Shown one piece after another: positions 1 to 8,838 of a stretch of DNA of 64,000 nucleotides. Under the pieces are notes generated by a model. That model ran no database searches. It was given only the letters and a program-made list of their open reading frames with translations, and was not told the DNA's origin. The translations under genes were made by a program, and so were the position numbers. Origin of the DNA: Brachybacterium sp. P6-10-X1 (GTDB taxonomy: Bacteria > Actinomycetota > Actinomycetes > Actinomycetales > Dermabacteraceae); assembly GCF_001969445.1 (NCBI RefSeq), contig NZ_CP017297.1:2170001-2234000 (forward strand), read 5' to 3'. Every line of letters begins with the position of its first letter. Position 1 is the stretch's first letter.

Positions 1-247
1 GCGCACCCCCGAGGAGAAGTACGTCGACGCCCATCTCGAGGACATCGCCTCCGACCCCCGGGTCTGCGCGGCCCTGCCCGCGGACCAGCCGCTGTACTAC
101 CTGGACCTCGAGGAGCACCGGCTCGGCGGCAACAAGATCGAGGACTCCGGCTACCTGGGCTTCGCGGGCATCACCGAGGAGACGCCCGGCTTCGACCTCG
201 TCCACCAGGTCGGCGACGTGCGCCTGTACGAGATCGACGCCTGCTGA
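1..247 (+). CDS. C-terminal end of an unidentified protein (partial)
   Basis: An open frame enters from the left edge (codons start at base 2) and stops at TGA 245-247, leaving 81 residues. The visible part is acidic and soluble and ends in EIDAC; it has a YYLDLEEHRLGG stretch and a Gly/aromatic-rich segment. There is no membrane helix or motif I can assign. High GC at third positions supports real coding. It lies 29 bases upstream of the aminopeptidase gene on the same strand, so the two may be co-transcribed. I do not recognise the family; the missing N-terminal part would be needed to name it. Confidence 0.6.
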   Translation, partial: RTPEEKYVDAHLEDIASDPRVCAALPADQPLYYLDLEEHRLGGNKIEDSGYLGFAGITEETPGFDLVHQVGDVRLYEIDAC

Positions 248-276
248 GAGCGCTGCGGTGATGGTTCAATGAACGG

Positions 277-1584
277 GTGACTCCGCTCTCCGCCGCCGCG
301 CCCTCGCCCCGTGCCCGCACCACCGCCGAAGACCTCGGGGACTTCGTCACCGCCTCCCCCTCGAGCTTCCACGCCGTGGCCGAGTCGGCCCGCCGGCTCG
401 AGCGGGCCGGCTTCACCGCGCTGGAGGAGACCACCCCCTGGGCCCCGGCCGACGTCGCCGGGAACCGCTACGTGGTCCGCGACGGCTCCCTGATCGCCTG
501 GTCCGCCCCGGCCGGCGCCGATGCCACCACCGGATGGCGGATCGTCGGCTCCCACACCGACTCCCCCGCCCTGAAGCTGAAGCCGAACCCGGAGCTGGGC
601 GCCGAGGGCCTGGCCCAGGTGGGCGTCGAGATCTACGGCGGCCCGCTGCTGAACTCCTGGCTGGACCGGGAGCTGCGCCTGGCCGGGCGGCTCGCCCTGG
701 CCGACGGCACCACCGCCCTGGTGGCCACGCCCGGGATCCTGCGCGTCCCCCAGCTCGCCGTGCACCTGGACCGCGCCGTGAACCAGGACGGGCTGCGCCT
801 GGATCCCCAGCGCCACCTGCAGCCGATCCTCGCCCTCGGCGAGAGCGATGTGATGGAGCTGCTGGCCTCGGAGGCCGGCGTCCGCGCCGCGGACATCGTC
901 GGCTTCGACATCGTCACGGTCGACTCCCAGGCCCCGGCCCTGTTCGGAGCCCACGAGGAGTTCCTGGCCTCCGGCCGGCTCGACAACCTCACCTCCGTCC
1001 ACGCCGAGCTGGAGGCCCTGATCTCGGTCGCGGGCACCGGACCGGAGGCCGGCGCGCCGATCGCGCTGATGGTGGCCAACGACCACGAGGAGGTCGGCTC
1101 CTCCTCCCGCTCCGGGGCCGGCGGCCCCTTCCTCGAGGACGTCCTGGTGCGGATGCACGCGGCACTCGGCGGCGACGAGGCCTCGCGCCGTCAGGTGCTC
1201 GCCTCCTCGATGGTGCTCTCGGCCGACGCCGGCCACGCCGCCCATCCCAACTATCCCGAGCGCCATGACCCGGTCACGCGGCCCCGTCTCGGCGACGGGC
1301 CGATGCTGAAGATCAACGCCCAGCAGCGCTACGCCACCGATGCCGTGGGGATCGCGGCCTTCGTCGCCGCCTGCGAGAGCGCCGGGGTGCCCTACCAGAC
1401 CTTCGTGTCGAACAATGCCATGCCCTGCGGATCCACCATCGGACCGATCACCGCGACCCGGCTCGGGATGACCACCGTCGACGTCGGCCTCACCCTGCTG
1501 TCGATGCATTCGGCCCGGGAGATGTGCGCGAGTGCGGACCCGCTGCTGCTGCAGCAGGCCTGCGCCGCGTTCCTGCGCGGCTGA
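277..1584 (+). CDS. apeB: M18 family aminopeptidase
   Basis: Zinc aminopeptidase of family M18 (aspartyl aminopeptidase/ApeB type), a cytoplasmic dodecamer-forming enzyme that removes N-terminal residues from peptides. The 435-residue length is normal for the family. The metal and catalytic motifs are in order: GSHTDSP (His93), RLDNL, NDHEEVGSSS, and near the C-terminus MHSAREM, whose His is a zinc ligand. The GTG start at 277 is the first that keeps the whole domain; 29 bases separate it from the preceding partial gene. The acyltransferase gene follows 17 bases after the stop. Family is clear; physiological substrate is not. Confidence 0.93.
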   Translation: MTPLSAAAPSPRARTTAEDLGDFVTASPSSFHAVAESARRLERAGFTALEETTPWAPADVAGNRYVVRDGSLIAWSAPAGADATTGWRIVGSHTDSPALKLKPNPELGAEGLAQVGVEIYGGPLLNSWLDRELRLAGRLALADGTTALVATPGILRVPQLAVHLDRAVNQDGLRLDPQRHLQPILALGESDVMELLASEAGVRAADIVGFDIVTVDSQAPALFGAHEEFLASGRLDNLTSVHAELEALISVAGTGPEAGAPIALMVANDHEEVGSSSRSGAGGPFLEDVLVRMHAALGGDEASRRQVLASSMVLSADAGHAAHPNYPERHDPVTRPRLGDGPMLKINAQQRYATDAVGIAAFVAACESAGVPYQTFVSNNAMPCGSTIGPITATRLGMTTVDVGLTLLSMHSAREMCASADPLLLQQACAAFLRG

Positions 1585-1601
1585 CGCGTCCACGCGCCCT
1601 G

Positions 1602-3743
1602 ATGACTCACGACGCTCCGGCGTCCGCCCCCGGGGCCGGCTCCGACGGGCCCGTGCCCGCTCCCGCCCTCTCGACCCACGCCGGGCGGTTCCGGCCCGAG
1701 CTGCACGGGCTGCGCGGGCTGGCGATCGCTCTGGTCGTGCTGTACCACGTGTGGTTCGACCGGGTCTCGGGCGGGGTCGACGTGTTCCTGTTCATCTCCT
1801 CGTTCCTGCTGGTCGGAACGTTCCTGCGGATCATCGACCGGGGCGGCGCGACGAGGCCGCTCGCCTACTGGGCCCGCACCTTCAAGCGTCTGCTGCCGCC
1901 GACGGCGGTGGTCTCGCTGGCAACCCTGGCCGGGGTCTGGCTGATCCTGCCGCCGCAGCGCTGGATGCCCGCCCTGACCGATGCCGCCGGTTCCCTGCTG
2001 CACGTGCAGAACTGGGTGCTGATCCGGCGCGGGGTGGACTACTACGCGGCCGACGCGGCAGGGCCCTCCCCCTTCCAGCACTTCTGGTCGCTGTCCATCC
2101 AAGGGCAGGTGTTCCTGGCCTGGCCGCTGCTGATCGCCCTGGCCGTGGTGGCGGCGCGGCTGCTGCGCCGCCCCGTGCGACCGGTGCTGGCCGTGGTGTT
2201 CGCGGCGGTGCTGGTGGCCTCCTTCGTCTGGTCGGTGCACTCGACCGCCAGCCAGCAGCAGATCGCCTACTTCGACACGTTCACCCGGCTGTGGGAGTTC
2301 GCCGCCGGCAGCCTGCTGGGCCTGCTGCTGCCCTGGTGGGAAGCGCGCAGCGCCACGCGTCGGGCCGGGCGGGGTCGGCATCGCGCGAAGACCCCGGGGG
2401 GTGTGGCGCCGCGGGTGGTGGCGGGCTGGCTGGGGATCGCCGGCCTGGTCTCCTGCGGGCTGCTGATCGACGTGGAGGGGGCTTTCCCCGGATGGATCGC
2501 CGCCTGGCCCCTGGCCGCCGCGGCCCTGGTGCTCGTCGTCGGCACCACCGGCCACCGGCTGTCGGTGGACCATCTGCTCGCCACCGGCCCCGCGAAGGTG
2601 CTCGGGGACATCTCCTACGCCCTGTACCTGGTGCACTGGCCGCTGCTGACCCTGTACCTCGCCCACACCGGGGAACCGCGCGCCGGTCTGCTCGACGGCC
2701 TGGTGCTGATCCTGGTCTCGCTCGCAGCCGCGTGGCTGCTGACCCGATTCGTGGACACCCCGGTCCGGCGCTGGCCCTGGGCCGGTGCCCGGGCCCGACG
2801 CTCCGGCCTGGTCGCCGTCGCCTGCCTGGTGCTCGGCCTCGCCCCGGTGATCGGTGCCCAGCAGTACCTTCTGGCCGGGCAGCGGGCGGCGGAGACCCAG
2901 GCCGCGGCCGACAATCCCGGCGCCCGGGTGCTGGCCGAGGACTACGAGCCCGCGCCCGGGGCGGATCCGTCGGCCGCCGTGATCCCCACCGCGGCCCTGG
3001 TCGGCGAGGACTGGGTCAGCGGGGACGAGGAGTGCACCGAGCAGCTGGCGCCCCGCGGCACGGAGGCCGAGCAGCTCGGCGCCCTGTGCCGCGTCGTGCC
3101 CGGGGAGAGCGTGGACGCCCCGGTGATCGTCAGCGTCGGCGATTCGCGGATGGAGCAGTTCTCCGCGTCCCTGATCGAACTCGCGCAGCGCGAGGGCTGG
3201 ACCCTGGTGACGCTGTGGAAGGGCGGCTGCACCTTCGCCCCGGACGCCGGGATCAGTCCGGACTGCGATGCCTTCTCGCAGGCCGCGGCCGACTATCTCG
3301 ACCGCATCGACCCCGAGGCCGTGGCCCTGGCCACCACCGCCTTCGGCCGCGACGGGACCGAGACCCTCACCCCGGGTATGGACACGACCCTTCCCGCGAT
3401 CACCGGGCGCGGGACCACCGTGCTGGCCGTGCGCGCCCTGCCGCGCTTCACGGAGGACCCGGCCCAGTGCGCGGCCGAGCACGGCCCCGATGCCGCCGCC
3501 TGCGAGGTCCCGCTGCCCGTGCCGCTGACCGAGCAGCGGCCCGACGCGGAGCTGCTGAGCACCGTCGGCGAGAAGGCGGTGCCGGTCGATCCGGTTCCGC
3601 TGGTCTGCCCGGAGGGGACCTGTTCCCCGGTCATCGGCAAGGTGATGGTCTTCCTCGACGGCGACCACCTCACCGGCACCTACGCCGCCACGATGCAGGA
3701 CGGCGTCGACGCCCAGCTGGCCGCGGGCGGCTTCGATTGGTGA
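1602..3743 (+). CDS. Acyltransferase 3 / SGNH membrane acyltransferase (OafA/YrhL type)
   Basis: Integral membrane O-acyltransferase that typically acetylates peptidoglycan, polysaccharide or glycolipid outside the membrane. Of 713 residues, about 1-400 form the multi-helix Acyl_transf_3 domain, starting with the signature HGLRGLAIALVVLYHVWF that carries the family Arg and His. The C-terminal ~220 residues form an extracytoplasmic SGNH esterase-like domain with the GDS block SVGDSRMEQF. I chose ATG 1602, 17 bases after apeB, because an upstream in-frame ATG at 1524 lies inside apeB. The short Pro/Ala-rich N-terminus before the first helix is cytoplasmic. The acceptor cannot be told from sequence. 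Confidence 0.9.
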   Translation: MTHDAPASAPGAGSDGPVPAPALSTHAGRFRPELHGLRGLAIALVVLYHVWFDRVSGGVDVFLFISSFLLVGTFLRIIDRGGATRPLAYWARTFKRLLPPTAVVSLATLAGVWLILPPQRWMPALTDAAGSLLHVQNWVLIRRGVDYYAADAAGPSPFQHFWSLSIQGQVFLAWPLLIALAVVAARLLRRPVRPVLAVVFAAVLVASFVWSVHSTASQQQIAYFDTFTRLWEFAAGSLLGLLLPWWEARSATRRAGRGRHRAKTPGGVAPRVVAGWLGIAGLVSCGLLIDVEGAFPGWIAAWPLAAAALVLVVGTTGHRLSVDHLLATGPAKVLGDISYALYLVHWPLLTLYLAHTGEPRAGLLDGLVLILVSLAAAWLLTRFVDTPVRRWPWAGARARRSGLVAVACLVLGLAPVIGAQQYLLAGQRAAETQAAADNPGARVLAEDYEPAPGADPSAAVIPTAALVGEDWVSGDEECTEQLAPRGTEAEQLGALCRVVPGESVDAPVIVSVGDSRMEQFSASLIELAQREGWTLVTLWKGGCTFAPDAGISPDCDAFSQAAADYLDRIDPEAVALATTAFGRDGTETLTPGMDTTLPAITGRGTTVLAVRALPRFTEDPAQCAAEHGPDAAACEVPLPVPLTEQRPDAELLSTVGEKAVPVDPVPLVCPEGTCSPVIGKVMVFLDGDHLTGTYAATMQDGVDAQLAAGGFDW

Positions 3744-3774
3744 CCCGCACCGGTCCGTGCGACGCCGGGCGCGG

Positions 3775-4053
3775 TCAGGGCCCCTCGACGCCGCGCCGCG
3801 CGATCTCCTCGACCGCGGCCACGGCGGCGCGGGCCCGGCTGACGGCCTGGTGGTCGGGGCCGTGCTCGCGGCGGGCGTCCTTGAGCAGCTCGTCGGCCTG
3901 GTAGAAGGCGTCCTCGAGGTGCCCTGCCTCGGCGGTCGCCTCGGCGAGCTCGGCCCGCAGCTCGACCGCCTCCGGGGTGAGGGACTCGCCGGTCTCGAGC
4001 AGGTCGAGCAGGCGACGGGTGGACTCGTGGATGCGCTGCTGCGGGGTGCTCAT
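3775..4053 (-). CDS. Small helical TPR-like protein
   Basis: A 92-residue, almost wholly helical soluble protein rich in Ala, Glu and Arg. The second half (EHGPDHQAVSRARAAVAAV) resembles one tetratricopeptide repeat of the TPR_12 kind, with a weaker helical pair before it. It starts with ATG at 4053 and converges on the acyltransferase gene, leaving 31 bases between stops. A partner-binding role is plausible from the fold alone. No catalytic motif, no signal peptide. Function unknown. Confidence 0.7.
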   Translation of the reverse strand: MSTPQQRIHESTRRLLDLLETGESLTPEAVELRAELAEATAEAGHLEDAFYQADELLKDARREHGPDHQAVSRARAAVAAVEEIARRGVEGP

Positions 4054-4107
4054 CGTCCGATCCTACGGCCCGCCCCGGCGTCTCGTGGGCGGTAGTCTGG
4101 GCAGGCC

Positions 4108-4515
4108 ATGGAGATCAATCCCTACGAGTCGCGTCTGCGCATGCTGCAGCAGATCGACGGGGTGCAGATGCAGCGCGAGGCGGCCCCGGACGAGGAGACC
4201 GCCGGCTGCCCGGGCTGCCCGTACTTCTGGACCTGCCCGGTCCCGCATCGCGGTGAGGTGGTCTCCGCCCCGCAGGAGATCGAGCCGGCGGACGCCCGGG
4301 ACGTCCTCGGCCCGCGCCGCAGCTACCGCCCGCGCGACGAGTCCGACGTCGGATGGACCGACGACTGGGTCGACGAGGAGGGGCTGCGGATCGAGCGCGA
4401 GGACCTCGAGGATGCGGAGCCGCCCGCATCACCGGAGCCGCGATCCCGTCAGCGCGACCGTCGCGCCGAGCGGGGCCGGCCCCCGCGGCGGGGTCTGTTC
4501 AGGCGTCGGGGCTGA
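4108..4515 (+). CDS. Hypothetical acidic protein with a Cys cluster
   Basis: A 135-residue protein of unknown function. Near residue 34 it carries CPGCPYFWTCPVPH: three Cys and a His in 14 residues, suggestive of a small zinc or iron-sulfur site. The rest is acidic, then turns strongly basic (RSRQRDRRAERGRPPRRG) and is probably disordered. A -10-like TAGTCT at 4093-4098 lies 9 bases before the ATG, so the mRNA may be nearly leaderless. Its stop lies 17 bases inside the convergent hemA gene. Good codon bias supports translation. Confidence 0.7.
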   Translation: MEINPYESRLRMLQQIDGVQMQREAAPDEETAGCPGCPYFWTCPVPHRGEVVSAPQEIEPADARDVLGPRRSYRPRDESDVGWTDDWVDEEGLRIEREDLEDAEPPASPEPRSRQRDRRAERGRPPRRGLFRRRG

Positions 4516-6019
4516 CGCGCCCGCCCGTGCCGGGATCGGCATCGCCCGCGCCCCGGCCGAACCCGGCCGGGCAGTGGTCCTCGCGCAGTGCGAGGCGGGC
4601 GAGGGTCGCGGTGGCGACGGACTCCGAGGCCTGTGCGCCCAGGTCATCGATCCGCGGGGCGTCCGTCCCCGGTGCCCGGTCGGTCAGCTGCGGCGGGACC
4701 GTGCGGTCCACCCGCATCCAGCCGGCCGGGACGACGTCGTCGGAGTCGCTCGTCCCGTCGGCCGTGGTCCCGGAGGAGATGTCGATCCCGAAGATGGTGT
4801 GGAAGGCCTCGACGTAGGCGTCGGCGAAGCCGGCCTCGGCCAGGTGCCGGGCCCGTTCGGCGGGGTGGTGCATGACCTTGGCGAGGATCCTGCGCACGCT
4901 GCGGTCGAGCACGTCGGCGGTCTCCCCCGCGACCTCGCGGCGCAGCCGGTCGATCTCGTCGTCGGCGGCGTCGGCCACCTCGCGGCGCATGGCGGCCATC
5001 GCGGGATCGATGCGGCGCACCTCCTGCTGGGCGCGGAAGGCCTCCGCGGTCTCCTCGACGATCTCGCGCGCCGCGGTCAGCGCCGGGTCGTCGCCGGCCC
5101 CGACCCCGAGCGTGAGGTCGCTCAGCCCCAGCACGGTCACGCCCTTGAGGTGGCGGACCAGCGGGTGCAGGTCGGAGTGCAGGGCGAGGTCCAGCACGAC
5201 GGTGCGTCCGGCGCCGAGGAACTGCTCGGGGAACAGCGAGGTGCCGCGGCCGGAGCAGGCCAGCACCAGGTCCGCCTCGCGCAGCGCGCGGTCCAGGCCG
5301 TCCACGGCGACCACCTCGGCGCCGTGGCGCTCGGCGAAGCCGGCGGCGCGTCCCGAGGGGGAGAACACCCGCAGATCGGTGACGCCGCGCCGGGCCAGCT
5401 CGGCCAGCCCCAGGCGGGCGTAGGCGCCGGTGCCGACGATCAGCACGGTGCGCGACTCGAAGCCCCCGAGCTCGAGCCCGGCCCGCTGCACCGCGACCGC
5501 CGCACCGGAGCGTCCGGCGGCGCCGACGGGGGCCTGGGTCGCGACCCGCTTCGCGCAGCGGAAACCGTGCTGGAAGAGATCGTGGAGCATCGAGGTGGTG
5601 CGGCCGTCGCGGCGGGCGGCCTCGTAGGACTGGCGCACCTGACCGGCGATCTCGGCCTCGCCGAGCACCAGGGAGCGCAGTCCGGAGGTGACCTCGTACA
5701 GGTGCTGCGGGACGGGGGCGTCCATCGCGGCGTCGAAGCACAGCGAGACCACGTCGCGCTCGAGCCCGCTGGTGCGGGCGATCGCGTCGATCACGAGGTC
5801 GATGCCCTCGTGGAAGCGGTCCACGTCGAGGTAGACCTCGAGGCGGTTGCAGGTGCTGACCACCACCTGCCCGGCCACCACCGGGGCGGCGCCGCTCGCC
5901 TCCGCCCGCTCGGTCTGGAGCTGCTCGATGACCGCCGGAAGGGTGCCCGCGTCACGGGTCAGGGCGTCGAGCACCTCGAGATCGAGATGCTCATGGGTGG
6001 CACGGAGGGCGGCGAGCAT
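4499..6019 (-). CDS. hemA: Glutamyl-tRNA reductase
   Basis: NADPH-dependent reduction of glutamyl-tRNA(Glu) to glutamate-1-semialdehyde, the committed step of C5 heme synthesis. Of 506 residues, the N-terminal catalytic domain holds the nucleophile in STCNRLEVY (Cys57), followed by the LVLGEAEIAGQV signature. The middle is a Rossmann NADPH domain (VLIVGTGAYARL) and then a helical dimerisation domain. The tail of roughly 95 residues after about 410 is Asp/Thr/Pro-rich and longer than usual. It reads away from the hemE operon. The -10 box lies 6 bases above the ATG, which fits a leaderless transcript. The 3' end overlaps the convergent small gene by 17 bases. Confidence 0.96.
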   Translation of the reverse strand: MLAALRATHEHLDLEVLDALTRDAGTLPAVIEQLQTERAEASGAAPVVAGQVVVSTCNRLEVYLDVDRFHEGIDLVIDAIARTSGLERDVVSLCFDAAMDAPVPQHLYEVTSGLRSLVLGEAEIAGQVRQSYEAARRDGRTTSMLHDLFQHGFRCAKRVATQAPVGAAGRSGAAVAVQRAGLELGGFESRTVLIVGTGAYARLGLAELARRGVTDLRVFSPSGRAAGFAERHGAEVVAVDGLDRALREADLVLACSGRGTSLFPEQFLGAGRTVVLDLALHSDLHPLVRHLKGVTVLGLSDLTLGVGAGDDPALTAAREIVEETAEAFRAQQEVRRIDPAMAAMRREVADAADDEIDRLRREVAGETADVLDRSVRRILAKVMHHPAERARHLAEAGFADAYVEAFHTIFGIDISSGTTADGTSDSDDVVPAGWMRVDRTVPPQLTDRAPGTDAPRIDDLGAQASESVATATLARLALREDHCPAGFGRGAGDADPGTGGRVSPDA

Positions 6020-6025
6020 GTCCGC

Positions 6026-6054
6026 AGTCTAGGCCCGCCCGCCGACGGGCCGAA
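6026..6054 (-). promoter_or_regulatory. Putative hemA promoter giving a leaderless mRNA
   Basis: On the minus strand, -35-like TTCGGC (6054-6049), a 17-base spacer and -10 TAGACT (6031-6026) end 6 bases before the hemA ATG at 6019. Transcription would start at or next to the A of the ATG, and no Shine-Dalgarno is visible. Confidence 0.5.
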
Positions 6055-6063
6055 GAGGCTGGA

Positions 6064-6091
6064 TCGACCTTTCGGGAAGCATGTGCACAAT
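6064..6091 (+). promoter_or_regulatory. Putative hemE operon promoter
   Basis: TCGACC (6064-6069), a 16-base spacer and CACAAT (6086-6091) precede the ATG at 6101 by 9 bases. This would give a nearly leaderless mRNA for the hemE-hemL operon. The match is weaker than that for hemA and no ribosome site is obvious near 6101. Confidence 0.35.
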
Positions 6092-6100
6092 GGGTGCGTC

Positions 6101-7372
6101 ATGACACAGAACAGCACGTCAGAGCCACCTTATGCCGACATCGCGTCAGATCGATCGCGACGCGTGTCAGAAACCGGGATCGCCGCAGGCCCACGCGGTG
6201 GCAGCACTCCTGACGACTCCGCAGCGGCCGTCTCCCCGACCCTCGACGCAGCCCCCGACGGCGCCTCCGCGCTGCCTCCCGGACATCCCGCCGGACGGTC
6301 CGTCGACGAGGGCGGTGTGGCCGACGCCTCGCTCCTGCGAGAGCTCAGAGGTGACCGAGCAGACACCCCCAGCGTGTGGTTCATGCGACAGGCCGGCCGC
6401 TCCCTGCCGGAGTACCGCGCCCTGCGCGAGGGCACCACGATGCTGGATTCCTGCGTGCGCCCCGAGATGGCCGCGGAGATCACCCTCCAGCCCGTGCGCC
6501 GCCACCGCGTCGACGCCGGAATCTTCTTCTCCGACATCGTGGTCCCCGCCCGCCAGGCAGGTCTCGGCGTCGAGATCCGGCCCGGCGTCGGCCCCGTCTT
6601 CGAGCACCCGATCCGCACCGAGGCCGACGTCGACGCCCTGCCCCCGCTCGACGACGAGTACTCAGCGGCGCTCGAACCGATCCGGGAGGCCGTGCGGCTG
6701 ACCGTCGCCGAGCTCGGCACCACCCCGCTGATCGGTTTCGCCGGCGCCCCCTTCACCGTGGCCAGCTACATGGTCGAGGGAGGTCCCAGCCGCGACCACC
6801 TGCGCACCCGCGCCCTGATGCGCTCCCGGCCCGAGGTGTGGGAGCGTCTGGCGCGCTGGGTCGCCGAGCTCTCGGGCCGCTTCCTGCGCGCCCAGGTGCT
6901 GGCCGGGGCCTCCGCGGTGCAGCTGTTCGACTCCTGGGTGGGTGCTCTCGGCGCCGACATGTACACCGCCCACGTCCAGCCCCATTCGGCCGCCGCGCTC
7001 GCGCGCGTCGCCGACCTGCCGGTCCCGCGCATCCACTTCGGGGTGGGCGCCGCGCACCTGCTGCCCCAGATGTGGGACGCCGGGGCGACCGTGATGGGCG
7101 TGGACCATCGCCTGCGCCTGGACCAGGCGCTCGACGTCCTCCCCGCGGGGGCCCCGATCCAGGGCAACATCGACCCTGCGGTGCTGTTCACCTCCGAGCA
7201 GGCCCGCTTCGCCGAGGCCCGCGACGTGCTGGCGGCCGGGTCCCGGGCGAGCGGGCACGTGGTCAACCTCGGCCACGGCGTCCCGCCGGACACCGATCCG
7301 CAGGTCCTGACCGACCTGGTGAGCTTCCTGCACGAGCAGGACGCGCACGGGACGGACGCGCACCGGGCATGA
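6101..7372 (+). CDS. hemE: Uroporphyrinogen III decarboxylase
   Basis: Decarboxylates the four acetate side chains of uroporphyrinogen III to give coproporphyrinogen III. The core is recognised by FMRQAGRSLPEYR, the GFAGAPFTVASY loop, FDSWVGAL, and NLGHGVPPDTD near the end. From ATG 6101 the protein has 423 residues, about 70 more than usual. That N-terminal stretch is Ser/Pro/Ala-rich and its first ~40 codons use A/T-ending codons unlike the rest. A GTG at 6317, preceded by GAGGG, would give a normal 351-residue enzyme. I keep 6101 because a promoter sits just above it, but the start is open. The stop overlaps hemY by ATGA. Confidence 0.9.
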   Translation: MTQNSTSEPPYADIASDRSRRVSETGIAAGPRGGSTPDDSAAAVSPTLDAAPDGASALPPGHPAGRSVDEGGVADASLLRELRGDRADTPSVWFMRQAGRSLPEYRALREGTTMLDSCVRPEMAAEITLQPVRRHRVDAGIFFSDIVVPARQAGLGVEIRPGVGPVFEHPIRTEADVDALPPLDDEYSAALEPIREAVRLTVAELGTTPLIGFAGAPFTVASYMVEGGPSRDHLRTRALMRSRPEVWERLARWVAELSGRFLRAQVLAGASAVQLFDSWVGALGADMYTAHVQPHSAAALARVADLPVPRIHFGVGAAHLLPQMWDAGATVMGVDHRLRLDQALDVLPAGAPIQGNIDPAVLFTSEQARFAEARDVLAAGSRASGHVVNLGHGVPPDTDPQVLTDLVSFLHEQDAHGTDAHRA

Positions 7373-8838
7373 GCGAGCGCACCCTCGTCGTCGGCGGCGG
7401 CCTCGCGGGGCTGCTGGCCGCCCGTCGCCATCAGCGCGCCGGGCACCGGACGGTGCTGCTCGAGGCCACCGGCACCGCGGGCGGGGCGATCGCAGCGGTC
7501 GAGCTCCCGGGCGAGGACGCCGCCGCGGACCTCGCGCTGAACGCGGGCGCGGAAGCGTACGCCACCGGTTCCGGCGCGGTCGACGCCCTGGTCGCGGAGC
7601 TGGGCCTGGCCGAGCTCGTCGTGGCCCCACGGGAGGGCCTCGGCAGCCGGGTGGTCTCCGACGCCGGGGTGCACCGCGCCCCGGGCGGGTCGCTGCTGGG
7701 CATCCCGGGCCACCCGCTGGCCGCCGACGTCCGTGCCGTGCTCGGCACCCGGGCCGCCCTGCGCGCGAGCCTGGAGCGGTTCCTGCCCGCCCGGGTCGGC
7801 GCCCGGTCCGGCGCGAGCGTCGCCGAGGTGGTCACCCGGCGGCTCGGGCCCGCGGTGCTCGAACGGCTGGTCGCCCCGATCGTCGGCGGGGTGCACTCCG
7901 CCGATCCCGCGACTCTCGAGTTCGCCGCCGGCTCCTCGCAGCTCAGCGCGGGCCTGGCCGAGCACGGCTCCCTGACCGGGGCCGTCCGCCGTCTGCGCGG
8001 GGGCAGCACCGCGAGCGCCGGCACCCGCGTCCACTCCCTCGCCCCCACCCTCGCCGCGCTGCCCGACGCGCTGCGGGACGAGTTCCTCGCGGCCGGCGGC
8101 ATCGTCCGCACCGGAATCACGGCCCGCGCCGTGGAGCGCTCCGGGGCCGACTGGGTGGTGCGCACCGAGCGCGACGAGAGCCTCACGGCGGACCGCCTGG
8201 TCCTCGCCTGCCCGCCCGACACCGCCCACGACCTGCTGGCCACTGCGGGCGGGGACCTCCGCGAGATCGCCGAGGCGATCCCCCAGGCCCCGTCGGCCGC
8301 CGTACGACTGGCCGTGCTGGTGCTCGACGCGCCGGCGCTGGACGCCTTCCCCTCCGGCACCGGCGCCCTGGTCGCGCCGGGCACCGCGGGGATCCGGGCG
8401 AAGGCCCTGACCCACGCGAGCGCCAAGTGGGCCCACGTCCAGCGGCTGGCCCGCACGGCACTGCCGTCGGCCCGGAGCCCGCACGTGGTGCGGCTGTCCT
8501 ACGGTCGTCCCGGGGAGGAGCTGCCGCCGCGCGAGGAGATCGTCGACCTGGCCCTCGCCGACGCCTCCCGGATCCTCGGCACCGAGCTGGGTCCCGAGCA
8601 GCTGCGCGCCGCGCGTGTGATCGACTGGGACCGGGCGATGCGCCAGGCCCGGCCCGGCCATCGCGCCGCCCTCGAGACCCTCGGCGAGCTGCTCACCGCG
8701 CTCCCGGCCGCCCGCACCCTCGAACTCGTCGGCTCCTGGCGGGCCGGCACCGGCATCGACGCGATCGTCCGCGCCGACGCCGCCACCTCGGACTCATCCG
8801 CTCCTGATTCATCCACCCCGGAAGGACCCCGCTCATGA
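7369..8838 (+). CDS. hemY: Coproporphyrinogen III oxidase, HemY/CgoX type
   Basis: FAD flavoprotein that, in Gram-positive bacteria, oxidises coproporphyrinogen III to coproporphyrin III with oxygen. The 489-residue protein opens with the dinucleotide-binding LVVGGGLAGLLAARR and the conserved EATGTAGGAI, and ends with the amine-oxidase block LVGSWRAGTGIDAIV. The coproporphyrin reading rests on its place between hemE and hemQ/hemH; older annotations would say protoporphyrinogen oxidase (hemG/hemY). It starts at ATG 7369, overlapping the hemE stop, and its own stop overlaps hemQ in the same way, so translation is probably coupled along the operon. Confidence 0.93.
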   Translation: MSERTLVVGGGLAGLLAARRHQRAGHRTVLLEATGTAGGAIAAVELPGEDAAADLALNAGAEAYATGSGAVDALVAELGLAELVVAPREGLGSRVVSDAGVHRAPGGSLLGIPGHPLAADVRAVLGTRAALRASLERFLPARVGARSGASVAEVVTRRLGPAVLERLVAPIVGGVHSADPATLEFAAGSSQLSAGLAEHGSLTGAVRRLRGGSTASAGTRVHSLAPTLAALPDALRDEFLAAGGIVRTGITARAVERSGADWVVRTERDESLTADRLVLACPPDTAHDLLATAGGDLREIAEAIPQAPSAAVRLAVLVLDAPALDAFPSGTGALVAPGTAGIRAKALTHASAKWAHVQRLARTALPSARSPHVVRLSYGRPGEELPPREEIVDLALADASRILGTELGPEQLRAARVIDWDRAMRQARPGHRAALETLGELLTALPAARTLELVGSWRAGTGIDAIVRADAATSDSSAPDSSTPEGPRS

